Assembly: GCF_018139145.2 (NCBI RefSeq)
Contig: NC_059500.1
Coordinates: 30,795,437 to 30,859,436 of the forward strand
Direction of reading: 5' to 3'
From: Gymnogyps californianus
Taxonomy: Eukaryota; Chordata; Aves; Accipitriformes; Cathartidae
Length of the DNA: 64,000 bases
Within the stretch, counting starts at the first letter, position 1. Every line of letters starts with the position of its first letter. This document shows, in pieces, positions 13,816 to 29,196 of the stretch. A model generated the notes under the pieces. The model saw nothing but the letters and a program-made list of their open reading frames with translations, was not told the origin of the DNA and did no database searches. The translations under genes and the position numbers were made by a program.

Positions 13816-13831
13816 TTTATTTATTTATTTA
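13816..13831 (+). repeat. (TTTA)4 microsatellite
   Basis: There are four TTTA units in an AT-rich stretch. A T11 run lies at 13756-13766 just upstream. Confidence 0.85.
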
Positions 13832-16800
13832 TATCATATATTCACTGCTTTGTTACAGACCAGTGGCCTTTAGGGCTAGAACTGGCAAATGCAAGGGTAA
13901 AATCTGGTATCAGTTGCCAGCCAGCGTTCCTCCTTATTCACTAGAGATACCTCCCTGGAAAGGAGACAGATGGCAGTGCCAGCGACATACTTCCATGGAG
14001 ATTTTCCAATGAGGAAAACTTCCTTAAATTAAAAGCTGAGCTTTCTGAGAAACCAAGCAGAAAAGCCTGCATAAGTAACTTAGGACTTGTTCTTGCAAGG
14101 TTCTTCACATCTCAGTATACGGTAAGTGAAAATTACTTTCCAACATCGCCTGTCACCATGAAGGTTCTCTGCTGGAGGAGCAAAACTGCCAGGTTACCAG
14201 TGGCAGCCACTCACATACATAGTCTCAGGCTGAACGGGCTCAGCTGGCCTCCGTTGAGCTATAAAGATCCATGACCCAGAGACATGAGTTTGCATTTACT
14301 CCAAGAATGCATCTTTCATGGCAGACTCTGCAGCAATACAAGATTGCTCCTCATGCTCTTTGTAGCATTAACTCCATCTTTTCACCTAAAAAACCACAGT
14401 ATTGCATGACACTTAAAATCTGCTCTGGTCACTGTTCTGATAATTAGATGTGTGCCACAGCCTGTACTTCATAGGGGTTATCTTCCCTATATTCTAGAAA
14501 CAACTGATTTCAGTCCTGCAGCCACATCAATCACTAACCAAGCAAGCTGTTTAACTAATCAAAATCTGAGTCTTACAACTGATTCAATTTAATGAATCAA
14601 TTTCAGTGCCATTGTGGGCATACCGGGCCACTCCATCATTGTCACCTACTGAACTGGAGGAAGTGAAACTGCTTCATTTTCAGTAACTACTTACTTAAAG
14701 GCAGAGAAGTGGCATGGCAGTTTTATTAATGGATAGGCACTGGTCAGGGGGTTTGAGGAAGGCAGCTGAACAGAAAGTGGGGGTGATTGCTGGGCTCATG
14801 AATGTGATCTCGGGAGGTCTGGGAGATCACCCAAGCCAAGGTACAGTGCTGACCTCAAGACTACCACAGTACCTCAAAGAACAAGATGCTCAGCAAATGA
14901 CTACAAAAACAACTCAATGAAAGACTGCACGTAAACAGCGAACACATGATAACTGTGAGCTTGCCACACTGAACTTTTCTTTTGCAGTTGTTCTGCATAC
15001 TTGGGCATTGCCTTGTGTCAAAGAACCATTGCCTCACAGCCCTTTGTCTTAATTGGTCTAGCAATAAAGTCATTGCTCGAGATGTCTGGAGTCATGGTGC
15101 CATGACAACGGGCTGTGAGAGCATAAACAGGTGTATGACCTCACTGTGGGACTGGGCAAAAGAGTGGCAGATAGTTATCCAGTAGTGGGTGTTACTAAGC
15201 AGTAAAGATGAAAAACAACACAAACACAAGTAAAAGGAGAGGCAGTGAAGGCAGTGAAGACAGCTCTTGCACAGGTCCTTACTTATGGTTAAGGGCAGCC
15301 ACAAATTGTAATAAAGGAAGAACGCCTTCTGCACAACTCTCCTTTCTCAAATGGTGTGTGTGAGAAATAAACAGAGGTCTCCTTACAAAGCCTGCAGAAC
15401 TATCTGCATTTGGGATCCTGTACAGCCATAATGCTTTCTTGAAATCTTATTTTTACTTTAGTACTGGTACACAAGAGGACACTGGTCCTCAGTAATGGCC
15501 CCTTGCTTGACATATGTCAATCTAGCTTTACTTGTTCAGGAAATGCCACCTCACTCTGACCCTGGTGTTGCAAACGTTTCTGTGCAAGAACAGAGCCTAC
15601 GCATATGGTGGGCTCTGCATGTTCAGAGCTGCTTACAGAAGCAGAGGCTTGTCTTTTGCCACCTGTGCCATGGGAGGCATCTCCCTACCCTTTGAGCTGT
15701 GTGGTGTCTCAGTAGTCTGTGTACATGCACCTTGAGACCTCAAAGTCCAGAGGGCAGGTTCACATGAGAATCTAAGTTCCCACACATTTCAGTGGGAGTC
15801 ACGGTGCTTAAACAGGGATTAAGAATCTAAATATATTTAAAATAGTCCCCCCAACAGACAAGAAGATAGCCAAGGATCTCCTAACTTCCACTGACATTCA
15901 AACAGTGCACTGACAGATAATGACTCCAAATGCTTCTGTACCAAGAGACATAGATCCTAGTAAGTGCATCTTGTGCTGCTTACTGCAGATCCCAAGCAAA
16001 GATAGGTGCAGCATGCATATCTATTCCCTGCAATGCTATTTTTCTAGTCTGAGTGCTTCAGAGAAGTTAGGAACACAAGGATCCACTGCCTCAGTTTTCC
16101 TAACCTCTCCCATATTCCACCAACTCCTTGAACACTACATAAAATGCCATCATAATATAGAGAGAAGAAAGTCCTTTTCTGATGGGCTGTCTCTTTCCTG
16201 ATGGCTGTTGCTTTGCTACTTCCATTCTGAACAGACCTTGCACACAAGGAAATATTTTGAGTCTTGGACATACTGTCTCTTGTGAATCATGGAGCAAGGG
16301 CAGAGTGCAGAAGGAACTGCATTTAGCAAACTGGAAAATCCTGCAAGCCCTTTACTCCTCTGAGTTGTCCCCTGGCTTTTTCCAGTGTGCATGATGCTGC
16401 TCTGCCTCCCTTTCCTGTCTTCTGGGGTGTTTGAAGGGGAGAAGAAAACGATGCAGAGCTAATTTGTGATCAAAGGTGGAGCCTGCTTTCCACACAGGCA
16501 TGGACAGACCTTACCTATCCCAGGGTGCCTGGCATGCCATTAGTGATATATGGGTGATTTTGTCAGTGGGACAGGGTAGGGCACTTCCTCTGGTTTCCGA
16601 CCCTGTTCAAGAACTATCCAGGGACTTATTTTCAGCCTTGGAGACTGGTGGCTCTCATGAGCTGGTCAAGGACTGCAAAGAACATCCCGCAGAACCCTTC
16701 CGACCTAGACATCTGCAATACCTGGGAGGAAACTATGCATATCCATGTGGCCCCAAAGTATGGCACCTAGCCACAGCTAGGGACCTGCCTACTTGTGTGA

Positions 16801-19800
16801 TGCTGCCTCCCTCTCCGCGTTACCAGCTGTTAAACTGTGCAAAAGGACAGCTCCAAACTCTTTAAATACTTTCTGCCTCTCCTGCTTTTCCATTCACACA
16901 AGTGCTTCTGGGAGGGGGTATGGGCATGGAGCGGATGGGAGGTGGCAGTGAGAGAGGGCACCATGCAACAGTCTCCAAGTGACAACAACATGAACGATAG
17001 CAGCAAAATCTGCAGAGAACATTAAAGGTTACATGATTGCAACCAGATACAGATGAACAAACGCCTATCTGCCGGCTGCAGCTCCCTGATGAATCGTGTT
17101 GGCAGGCATGCCAGTTTAGCAGGAGGGGGAAACTTCACCCCACTGTCTGTTCCTCTGGAATGCCTCTTCTGAACATTGCTTTAGTCTTGTCTGAGTAACC
17201 CTCAGCTACTGACTCCCAAAGGACAATGAAGGGTATGGCAAAAAACAGGACAAGCAGTTCCTGAACCCCTTGTATTCACAGTGAAACTTCACTCATTTCA
17301 GCTCTGAACACTCAAGGTTTTAGCTGTCACACATATATAGTAAACAGGATGGGTTTCCATCTACTGCTGCATCAAGAGATCCAAGACATCCCAGAACTTC
17401 TGTGGGAAAAATGCATGAAGGAAGACTGCTCTTGGGATTTATTTTATTGCCATCAGAATGACCTACATTTGGAAAAGCTTGGAAGAACTTGTAATTTCCT
17501 GAGTGCATGCACAGTGTCACGGGCACCCTGGGGACACAACTGGGTACAGAGTAATCTTGCCTATGTCGTACTTAATATGTGATGATGAACTACAGGAATG
17601 ATCTGGAGAGAAAAGCTAGTGCCAGCTGATTTGGGCAGGAAGAAGTAACACGATGCAGTAGCGCTGTAGGTGCAGCCAAACCGCTTGGACTGAAAATGAA
17701 CCGAGGCCTCACTCCAAACTGGGAAGAGTTAGCAATTGTCTTAGCAAATGTCCCTAGCAGTTGTTACGGCAGGCCCATGAAAAGTGCCCCAGCTACGCTG
17801 CCAGGTCCTCATGCTGCCCAACATTTTTTGCATATTAAGCACAGAAAGAAAGAGGATGTCTGGCCTTTTGGATTAACAGATGAAATGCTGTGTAATTAAA
17901 AGAGGTGGTGCTTTGATATGGATTGATGCCTGCTTGTGCTTAAATGCTTACAAAGGTAAAAAAGGATGAATCACCCTCATTCCAACACTGCCTGGACTAC
18001 TAACAAATTAAGAAGTCTGAAGCTGGAAGTAGCCACATTTCGCTAGTGACACAACACAGGATGTCAAAAAAAGAAAGAATGTTAAGATGATTATAAAACT
18101 GTAAATCAAACTCTATTAAAATGTAGCAAGATTGCTGTAATTTTTCATTCTCCTGACTTAGAGAAGATCTATTTTCATGTAACTACAAAACCCAAGCCAG
18201 AAATTTGGAGGAGTTTATTTGGTTTATCCATTCCTCTAGGGCTACTATGCTTCACTCTTTACACAGAGCAGTGCATTGGCTTTCAATTAAGACAACAGAA
18301 AAACATAAATCTAGGTTTCTTGCTGGAGTTGTTTCTGTATATCATCCTCCCCCTCTATCCCATGCAGTAGCCACCAGAGACATGCAAAAATGGTTATACT
18401 GAGGTTTTATGTTTGACAACCTTCCTCCTCTCTCCCATTCAGTTATCCTTGACTTTCTGAAGCTATTAGTCCCTAGAAAGAACTACATGTACATCACAGA
18501 TGGACCAATTTCATTTGACCGCAGTAGGAGAGATTAATTCCAGGCTTAACAAGCAAAGCTAATCACAGCCTTAGCTACAGAGACCACCAGCTCTTCTTTC
18601 TTTTGAAATAACAAAGCCTGCTTTTTACAGTGACAGTGTCTGCAGCTCACAGATTTTGAAACCATGGTGGTGGGGAAAAGAATCGGTTGCATGAGTGTGG
18701 TGTTAAAATGGGTTTTTGACACTGCTAGCATTTCTGAAACGCTACTTCTTTAAGTGCTTGGACACTTGTTCTGTGCCAAGGCAGGGCAATAGTACATTTG
18801 CTTTGCTGTCACGATGCATAACACTGAAAAGGAACCTGAGGGCTGTGTGGAGGTGGAGAGGAAAAACACAGAAAATGAGGGGCTTTGGGGAGAAGAGCCC
18901 TACAGTTTTTTTATCAGAAGGCAAGTGTAAAAGCGTTACAAGAAATTATTGCAGTGACTTGATGAGGTGTCTCTGATGTGACAGGGTACAAAGAAAATCA
19001 CCATCTCTACTCTGTGAGTTCTAAACTGTACTTAAAGATAACAGTTTTTCACTATAGAAGAAAATGCACTTAAAGTAAAAATGTGATGTGGGAATCGGAG
19101 ACCATCACATACAATCTCCTTCCTGAAATGCTGCAGGGTTACCAAAACCTAACCATCGACTTAGGGCATCTTTCTGAGCTCTCTCTTTCTTATGTACAGG
19201 AAGTGCAAAACCCCAGAAATACCAAGAACACCACAAATTTAGCTAATCTGCACAAGATTTCCAAAAGACAAGCCAGGGCCGAGGTCCAGGGTCACGGAAG
19301 ACTCTGTTTCATATCAGGAGATGTTGGGACACCTCAGCACCTTGGTGGACGGGGAAGCTGCTCTCATCCGTTGACTGCCAATGGGACACTTCATTCCCAG
19401 TTCCTGCCTGTGGAAAATCCGTCCTCAGCTGATAAGCATACAAAAAGTCCCAGGTTAGAACAACTTTTGAAATTTGTGATTCCCACATGTCAACAGCTTT
19501 CCGCTCCCAGACTGGCTGTTTGTTCCTAAATCTGTTCCTTCTGCCAGGGCCTGTCACCCCTGGCACGAGCCTGCTGCTAACTCCCGCTTGCACCGTGCCT
19601 CCAGCAGTCGGCAGCTCGGGCAGCCTCTGTAACTTCCCAGTGCACAACGCCCTGACACTCCCTTCCCTGTCACTTTCAGGCTAATGGTGATGCACCACAG
19701 CACCGCAGCCAGTTCCTGACCACACAGGGCTGCTGCTTTGTGGCCAGTGTGGGGTTTGCAGAGCTGCTCTGCTAAGAAGGCATCTGTACATTTGCAGGTT

Positions 19801-20302
19801 TAGAGGCACTGTTTGACCAAAGGAGTTGAGTTTTCCAGGGCAGCAGTGGAAGGGTTACTGTCTCTCAGCTCCACAGAGGTTGTGAGAAACAGTAAAAGCC
19901 CTTTCCCATCCATGGATCTACACAGGGAGCTCCCAGATCCACTGCTGAGGCTCCAGGCTGCTGGGGATTGACATGGCAGGAGGATGCAGGATGCCCAGGC
20001 AGCCTGTGATGGCCACCATGAGCTGGGCAAGCCCTGAACAGAGCCCTAGGAGCTCCCTAAGCGCAGCTGCAGAGAGACTAGCAAATGGTGCATTCTCCTT
20101 TTCATGCACCCTTACATGCCACACTGTTTTTGTCATTTTGCATGCAACTTATGCAACAGTCACGATGCAACTAATGAATCAAACACATCCCAGTTCAGAT
20201 GAAGTGCAAATTCAAGGTGTTAATTGGGACCCAACAGGAGTCGGCCTTGTATGGCACGTAAAAAGAGTAACAAAAAGAAAATTAGCCAACCAATGACCAA
20301 AA

Positions 20303-20355
20303 CCACACACGCACGCCCATGCACACACACAGAGATGCATGCACACACACTCACT
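20303..20355 (+). repeat. Degenerate (CA)n tract
   Basis: The CACACA blocks are interrupted by GCACGCCCATG and GAGATGCATG. It is an old, interrupted dinucleotide repeat. Confidence 0.85.
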
Positions 20356-23300
20356 CTTGGATGCAAAAGGCTAAACAATAGAATCTCATCCAATGCCGGA
20401 AATATTGTATGCTCGTTAAAATACTGGCCAGACTGCTTTATGATTACTATCCCAGGATTTTAAATGATGGCTGAGTTTGAGATGAGGCTTTCAGAACAAA
20501 CACTGCTGATGAATAGAGGAGGGAAGTGGAGATGAAGAGAGTGAAAGGGATTTAGACATACAGGAGAGACTTTTCTCCTAGAGCAGCCAGAATTAGTTTG
20601 ACAAGTAGCCACTGTTTCTAAGCCAACGTTCGTTCTTTCTGTCTGTTGGGGCATTATCTTAGATGACCAAGAAATTATGGAAATGAATGGGAGAAGCATA
20701 GCAGCATAAGCTATTTAACATTACTTACAGCCTTTCATAGCAAATCAAAGGGGAAAATAGAAATGTGGCCTGTGCTACATCCTCTCAATGCAATCAGAAA
20801 GATCACTGATCATGCCAGCTCTTATCCTTGACTGTTTTTTTTTTTTGCTATTGTTAATTTTTAATTGGCTCTCCATTTGCAGTTTAAGACTGCAGCAAGT
20901 GAATCAGCCAGTCTGTATCTTTCAGCTAAACGTAAAACAGATCATTCATAAAATGAAAGAAAAAAATAGTAAGGAGGTGAACAACAGTAAAAAAATCATA
21001 CTTCAGGGCAATGTGGTTTTCAGTCACAAACCCAGAGAGTCATTCTTCCAGAAGATAAGTAACACCCTGCAAACTCGTCTCAACATAACATGCAATGCTG
21101 ACTCACTCCACGAGGCAGATCTCCTTTATTCTCCCTTAATGGTGAATCGGGCAGCTGTGCCAAAAGTGAAGTAAGAACAACTCCTCTCTTCTCAGGAATC
21201 CTGCAACTAGTGGGTATACACTTTCTCTTTGAAATGCCCCCTTCTCCTCTCTCCCCCCACCTCTTTTTGGAAGAACAAGGTTACCATGGTGAGCATAATA
21301 TCTATCTTTTCCTAGAAGGAATCACTAAATCAAATCAAACTGCTGCTGACATCTCTGTCCTCCCATTAATTCCCCACTGTCTCCCCTTTATGGCATTTAT
21401 GATCCACAGAGGCAGAGATATTTTAGACACCTTGGTCACAATAGCAACAGGTTAGCATCCCACATGAATGCAAACTGGGTGCCACTGGAAAAAAAAATGG
21501 CTGTGTGAAGAGGCTGAATGAAGCTGATGAGCCATTAGGAAGCTGGCAGGAGTCCAGCGGGCCAGTAAATCGCTGCCCAGGGGAGTCCTCCAGGACTGCT
21601 GCCGGAGACCAAGCCTGTAACGCAGACTGGGCTGGCAGTTTTGCACCATGTATAGATCCTACCCAATTCAGACAAGTTTCAAAACCGATAGGCAGAAAAG
21701 TAGAAAACAGAGGCAGACATGAGTTAATGCTCACACTGAAGTCTGGGAAGGAGCAGCTTGTACATGGCTATGTAGGACACTGCGTACTACTGTTAGCCAC
21801 CAACATACTCTGTCTCCCCCAAACATTAGCAAGGCTGTTTTACCTTTCTGATAAGTGCACTAACAATGTAAATGAAACATTATGCTGAATATGTGTGCTT
21901 TATAGTGGTGTCCCTACAGCCACATGACTCCATATCTAAAGAGTCACTTGCATGTGTGACTGTGTGAGCACATCCATTAGGTACTCACAAGCTATTCTTT
22001 AGCACAGGCAAATCTGCTCTGCAAAAACTTTCCTAATCTTGCTCTCAGAAGAACAGAAAAATCTTTTTCACTGAAACTTTCCAAGCAATGTTCTACCTAC
22101 AGCATGAGGCAGGGCAAATTTGAATAGTCTGTCATGTCAGAACTGACAACACGGGCTTATCATGGAAAATGCCATACAACCTTAGCTACAAGGCATTGGC
22201 TACTACATTTTAAATATTAAATCTTTAAAAGAAAGTAATTTATTTGTTATGCAAGATTTCTAGGCAGTTGTTTTCTGTTTCTGCTTAGCACTGGATGGCC
22301 TTCACGCTTAAGACAGTGTAAGAGAGTGGCAATGATGTCATTCACTGCTGCAGAGGAAATAAAAAGCTCTGAGCTTAGATCTTGGCAGGAAAAAACAGTT
22401 TTGCACTTAATCTCTAAACAAGTGTTTAAATAAAGTTTGTTTTGCTTGAATGCTAGTCAGGGTCCGACAGGAGGTTGGTAAACTTTTCTCAGGCACCCAG
22501 TTTCCAGACAGATGACAATTCAAGGCAGAGCAGAGGGACTGAAAGCACTAGGGTGCTGTCAGCCCCATAACTGGCTTAGCAACCAAACCTCTCTCTGACA
22601 CCCTCACCTCCTCCCCAGCGCCTGTGCCTTTCCCAGGGCATGTTAAAAGAGGTGAACATCTCTGCAGCAGTGGCTACTCAATTTTTTCATGATGTTCATT
22701 TAGAAGTTTCTTAAAGGACCCCAAACTGCTGCGCACTCAGGTCCTCCTGATCAGCCCCCTCGTCTGACCCTCAACTCTGCTAGTGGTGCCCGAAAGCACT
22801 CACTCTTTTGGAAAATTTGGGCCAGAAACCCTAGTTTGTAACAGGCAAAGCCAGTTACAGAGCTGAATGTCACAGCTGTAGTACGAGGCTTACCAAAGCA
22901 AAAGGACAAGCCTGGGTAGTCTGTGTGACTGGCCACGAGATTCCTGAGATCTGAAAATAAAACATAGCCTCACAGGCTGTGGCTGTGTTACTTCACACCT
23001 GAGACAGTGACAATACTAAGCTTAGTAAAAAGTGCTCATGTAAAAGACATCCCTGGAGGCAATCTGGGAACCACAACATGCAGAAGTAATTTGCATGCCT
23101 GTAGCACAGCTAAAAGCAAATACAAAGCAGCCAGAAACCCTGATTTCTTGTTTAGGTTTGGTTTTTTTCCTGGTAGGTGACATAGCTAACAAAGACCCAT
23201 AATGTGATTAATCTTAAATTTGGAGAATGACAGACTTGAAAGAAGAGCACATCTCACTGTGATCACAATTCAGTTTTATTGTATGTTCTAACACTGTTAG

Positions 23301-23795
23301 GTTATGTGATGAAAGCTCATCTGCCCACCCACGAGGGAGTGTGCAGAGGCAATGGCAGATGGCGGGGCGGACCTGAATCATACCCTGCCTGGCCTCTCCC
23401 AGGCCCATCACGGGAGCCATCAGCCACACGTCGAGGGATGAAACCCACCACTGTGATTCACCTGGAAAGGCTTTCTGGAGCAGCTTTCAAACAGAAGGGT
23501 GTTGCTGCTTATGGGCATCTGGGACTCCTTATGGTATGCAAGGGAAGTGCATTTTGGTATTGTTCAAGACTCATGATAAGATGTTTAGGGGAGGAACCAA
23601 AGGCAGGGAAAGGGAAGGATCTAGGTGGTTTGGAGGGGAACAAACATGGGAAAACACGGGGATAAGGGGACAAAAGGGGGCCGGTCACGTGTAAACAGGC
23701 TGCTGATCAGTTTGCTTCTGTGACCGTGCCTTGCAGCTCATCAGTGCAGTCTGCCCACATTAAACTCCATTTCTAACTCTTCTGCTGGGTGAGGG

Positions 23796-23848
23796 GTGTG
23801 CACGTGTGTACAGATCACGTGTGTATGTACATGTGTGTGTGTGCACAC
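23796..23848 (+). repeat. Degenerate (TG)n tract
   Basis: Alternating TG/CA/TA steps include ACATGTGTGTGTGTGCACAC. The alternating purine-pyrimidine pattern favours Z-DNA. Confidence 0.85.
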
Positions 23849-26800
23849 CTGCTGGGAACATGTGCCCAGCCTCATGCTGCCTGGACTTGGGGCATGGAGC
23901 TGCTGCAGCCTCACCTCAGTAGGGCTACCAGATTTGTCCACTTCCTAGCAAATACAATGTATTGTTTTCAGGAGTATGAAACATGGTCAGCATAGGGCAG
24001 AATAGTACTAATTAATTACAAAAAACATGCTTCTTTGTATCACAGACAACAAAAAACCATTCATTCTACTTCCAGCCCCACAAGGCCATGGGTATCATAA
24101 CTACTACTCACTTTAGGTACAGATAAATGCAATGTACATCTCCTTAAGCTGAGGTGATATTAAGGCAAAAGATGAACATGTTCATCCTTTTTTCCTCCTA
24201 TAAAAAGTTTTCCATTCAAAAACTGACACAGTACCTGATTGAGAAAGGGAGACTTTTAAACAATTCAGGGAATTAGGAAGATCTTGTCACATAAAGAAAT
24301 ATTTTTAAAACAAGGTGGTTTGGTGGAAAACACACCACCATCACTTTAGAAATAGTATGTTCAATTTTTCTGGTCTATTGTAAGGTTGTCTGTGCAGATG
24401 TTTTTAGTAATATCAGGTCTCAGTGTATACAAGATACTATCTTTTTTTTTTTTTGGCTGCAAAATGCTTTCTTGGACGGCATCAGGGACACAAAGCACAT
24501 GTGTTTCAGACTGGGGTGCTATAACTCTGAGATGCTGACTGCAAATTGAAGGCAATTAACTTTAAGTGAAATAAAAAGTAATGGAGTTTTCCTTTAGAGA
24601 TACTCAGCTTCAGACAGCCTGTAATGATTGTACGCACCTCAGGTTAGGTTGCAATGAAGAAAAGAACCTATGGAGCGTGGAGGGATAACAGTCATTTTTA
24701 GGGGACCAAAATTCAAGGAAACATAGCATCAAACAGGTCACTCAGCACAGCGTCTTGTTACAGAATATCCAGGATAATGCCCCAGGTGCCTATATAACTC
24801 AAGTCACCTCTGGCAATTTCCTCACAGACTGCCCTTTAACCTGTCTTCACTTCCTGGTGTTTCTCTAGAGCCCTGAGATGTGGCTGTTTGGGTTGGTCTA
24901 AGATGAGGGTGCCTTGGCGACAGGTTGCCCAGCACACAGCTGGACCCTGGCCCATAACCTCCACGGCTAGAGTAGAGAGGCTACTCACTACTGCTGCAGG
25001 CTAGCCTCAGGAGAAACAGGACAAGGAGGGACTGATCGGGGTAGCAAATCCACGGAAAGGAAAACCCATTGCAGCATTGGAGCTGCAGCATCCTTTGCCT
25101 TCTCGCTCCTCTCTGCCATGCTCCCCGGAGACCTGCTCCAGAGCACAGCTGCTCTAAGCCATAGGGATTGTCTTCTACTTTCCAGCCGAAGTTCATGCTC
25201 TCTTCCTCCCTCTCACTGGTGCTTGTCCCTTTTCCTGTCTTAGGAGATGGCCCAAAGTCCAGCAGTCATCATATCAGCTACAGCAGGCCCTTCCAGTTGG
25301 CCTTTTTTCTCCTTTCCACTTTGTTGGTGTCTTCCGAATTGGCTTTGCTCTCTCATCCCACCTTCTAAATGGGAGCTGAGCCTGTCTGGTACTTCACGGG
25401 TATATTGAGCCGTGTATCCCCAGTCCCCAGGTAGTGCCAACCTAGCTCATGACTGCAGCTTTGGCAAAACACTGACCATGCACATGGTGACAACCAAGCA
25501 AAACAGCTTTTAATCGTCCATGTTGCACTGCACACGGGTGCCTTGGCACGACCCCTGCAGGGTTGCTGAGACTGCCGTTCATCCTCAGGTGGGAGAGTGC
25601 CCTGGGGCTATCCCACACCTGAAGAAGGGGAGGTGCTGCCCAGCTGGCTGCTCTTCCCTGGCAGACAAACCCAGACATCTGGCAGATCTCCACTAGCCAC
25701 TTTCCTGACTAGGGAAGGATTACTGTTCTTCTCCTTTCCTCCCATTTTTAATGACTCTTAGTCATTTGGCCTTTGCTAAATATGGGCCAGGTCTAGACAG
25801 GGTCCCTCCTTCAATAGGCTTTGCGGTATTTTGGACTGTTTTACCTCCCTGGCTGCCTGTAAACAATCAGTGACTGCTGGAAAGGATCTCCTCCACCTCT
25901 GGTTTTCGTCTCACAAGATCTTCTGCTCTGACGTTGCCATGAACACATGCTACCATCACACTCAGCAGTGTGTATTATCTTCTCTGTGCCTTCTCATGGA
26001 GATGGACACCTACGCTGTTTCACCAGGGTGCTCAGCAAAGGACAAAATGTTGAATCTGCCTTTTTTCTACACCAGTCTAATTTCAATGAAATTTGCCTTT
26101 GCCTGAACATGAGGTATCCAGCTTCTTACAAAAAGCATTAGTAACTAAACTGTGTCTCTGGTTCCTCACCTTTCCTGGCTCTGTACATTTTTTCTTTGTT
26201 CTTTATGGTTAGCCCTGTTATGATCTGTCTCATGAAAACAGTCTACTATAGACATTGTTCCACAGGGGCTTTCCGATTGGGTCACTAATGACAAAACAGC
26301 AGATATACTCTAAGCCATTGCTTAGATCTGCATGAAGAAGGTCTTGGGCACAGTTTATTCCTCATCTGAACATACACGCTTGTCTTTCAGGGCTATTTGT
26401 TACTCTGTGCTTTGGACAGCTCTGGAATAGTACTAAGACGACTGTTTGCAGCCATGTCTTCCATTCACAGGAAAGCTTTGACACTTTCCTTAGCATCTTA
26501 AAACAAAGGAGGAATTTTTTTTTTAACCTATTGATGGACATGAAACCTTTTTTGATGATCCATTTTAAGCATGCCCTGCTAAATATAATGGCTGCTTGCA
26601 ATGCTTTTGCTGATGGCAGGAGATTTCCATGTCAGACCACTGAAGATTTAATTGTATTTTTTGCAGTAACATAGGTAAGCAGGCAGCAGAACCCTCTTCA
26701 TAACTCATACACAAGAGTACACCTTAACTTTTAAGTGAGCTAAGGTCTGTATTGGGAGGCAGTATCTTTTGGTAGACTGATGGATTGGGTTGGAAAAAGA

Positions 26801-29184
26801 TAGGTGAGCTTTTGAGCCCACTGATGTCTCTTCAGACCTCTACAGTTTCAACAAATTCATCTAATCCCACAATGTTCTTATACTCCATAAGCACCACTTT
26901 CTGCTGGTGTTCTAGGGATTTAACATCACAGAGGTCAATGTGGCTTCCTACATCTGTGGTGGATTTGGCTTGATGTATGTATGTACTGAATATATTAGTG
27001 AACATCTCCTAGTGAGATCGACTGAGCTGACTAACACGGCATTGACTTAGCTGTGGTCCCAACCCTAACCCCATGGCTGCTGGGTTAGTAGTTACAGGTA
27101 TTCTGCTTGAACACAATATCATGTAAGTCTTTAAGCTTGCTAAACTTGTGGAATTTGCTCTTGCCTCCAACATTGTCTGGACCACTTGCCACCTGTCCTA
27201 ATTTATCCGTGCTGCAACTGAACCAAGAATATTTTTGAAGGCCTTACTGTTGCATCCCATATATCATTGCTCATAAGCCAAGAAATTCTGCTGCCAATGC
27301 TCAACAAGCTGGGTACACTCAGTCAGAGGTTAGTGAATTACTGGCCTGTCTCCTATGCACCTTGTTTCCCTCCAGCCCACAGACAACTCGATCATCCTCT
27401 TTATTCAGAGGCATTTATTGAGAGTCAGGATCAGCCTACTGCCTGCAACATGGATGCTAATTAATAGCTTCCAAGATGCGTGTAGCTATGAAAAATCTCA
27501 GTTCAGTGATGCTAACAGCTCTGCTTCATTCTTTGAGCTCTTTGCATGCAATCTCTCTTCTTTCCCTCCACTACTGCCAAGGGTCACAGCAGTTGGTAGA
27601 AACAGGACACCCTGGGAAACCATGCCCTATTTTCACTTTCTGGCCTCTTTCTCTGTGCTGGAATGGGAGGAACTACAACTGTGGTGTCTTCAGGCACTGC
27701 CCCGGGTGACTTTTGTGCACGTCTCACAGCCTAGAAATCCACCCTGGGGCAGTCAGGAGGGTAAGGAGCTTCATCCACGCAAATGGCTTTCCCAGTGAGT
27801 CCAACATAACAAGCACTAAAATCTAGCTGAGGCCCCCACGGCTGGATCCCATCCAGGCTCAGCAATGCGATTGTACATCACTGGCATTTCTCCCTGGCTG
27901 ACCTGCGCAGTGGGGATCTGCTGGGTCACCCCAGCGTCTCTGGTATGGTTCCTCACCTTCCTGTGCAGTGCCTGCTACACCGTCCCTCCGTGTTTTACGC
28001 AGCTTGTGGTGGGCTGGAAATACAGACAGGCACAGTGCTTAGGAAAATACCTGATTGCCCTTAGTCAGCATGTTTCAGCTGTGAAGTAACTCAAGCCATA
28101 TTCTCCATTTCTTGCAGCCTGACCTCTTGTCATTTCCTGATGCTTTCCCTAAACATTTCCATGCAGAAACAGCTCTCAGCGCCTCTGGGATCTCTGCAGA
28201 AGGCTCCATGTATCTGCCTGCTGGGGCCTGAGCCGCAAGGTCATGCTCATAAAGGAGGTGTCAGAGAAAGCCCTTGAATGACAAACAAAGTAAGCAAATA
28301 AGAACAAAACCAACCACAGCATGCAGACCTTCCCTCCAGCCTGGGCTGCCTCTTACCCATCCAGCAGTGACCGCACTCCCCTCCTAATGTGATTTTTTCT
28401 GGGCAGCTGTTCTGAAAGCCCCAAGCGAAAGGTCTGCCTAGGAGAGGCAGCTTTGCCTAGCCACTCTGTCAAAAGCAGCTGCCCATACCAAGCACACTCT
28501 ATTTGTAACGTTTCACTTCTGAGGAAGATGCTCATGACTGATGTCCGCTGACAACAAGAGAATTGAGACGAGGGTTTTCCTTTTCCTTAACTAGCACTTA
28601 CGTTGGCGAGAAGAGGAAAGCATGCATACACCTCAAAAGCAAACTGCTTACCCTTGCCTGTGTGGAGCTAAGCCACAGGACTGGAGACAGAAGAGGGCAG
28701 AGCTCTCAGGGAGGCATTGCCACTGGGCATGGGGAAGAAGTACAGCCAGGGACACAACAGGGAATAGGCACTGCTGGCAGTGCTGAGAATCACACAAGGC
28801 CTGGGAACAGTCTGGCTCTTGGCTTCAATTACTAAGCAGCAGGACTGCACTTCAGAGACCACTTATCACTGCAATATATCTTGCTTCTCACTGAGCCCAT
28901 GTGGAAGCTGAGACATCTGACAGTGAGGAGGGCTCCTGTAGGCAAGGGTTTGGCAGTGCAGGCAGGTAGCTGTTTGTACAGAGCTACACACTATTGCCAG
29001 TAATGCGATAGAAGCAATACTCTGTGACTAAAGGTGCTTTTTACGTGTATTTTCTTGGGGGTTGGGGCAGGCAGTGAGAAGAAGGGGATTTGGATGAAGA
29101 AATCTCTTTTTAAGCAAAGAACAGCAAACAAAATTTAAAACAAATCCACAGCCTCAGAGCTTCTGTACACCACACCCCACCCCT

Positions 29185-29196
29185 CCCCCCCCCCCC
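29185..29196 (+). repeat. C12 homopolymer
   Basis: It lies within a C-rich stretch from 29169 (CACCCCACCCCTC then C12). On the sense strand this is a G-rich run. Confidence 0.95.

Noticed and set aside
27061..27070. CCCTAACCC-like telomeric motif
   Set aside because: It is a single unit only, with no array; a chance occurrence.
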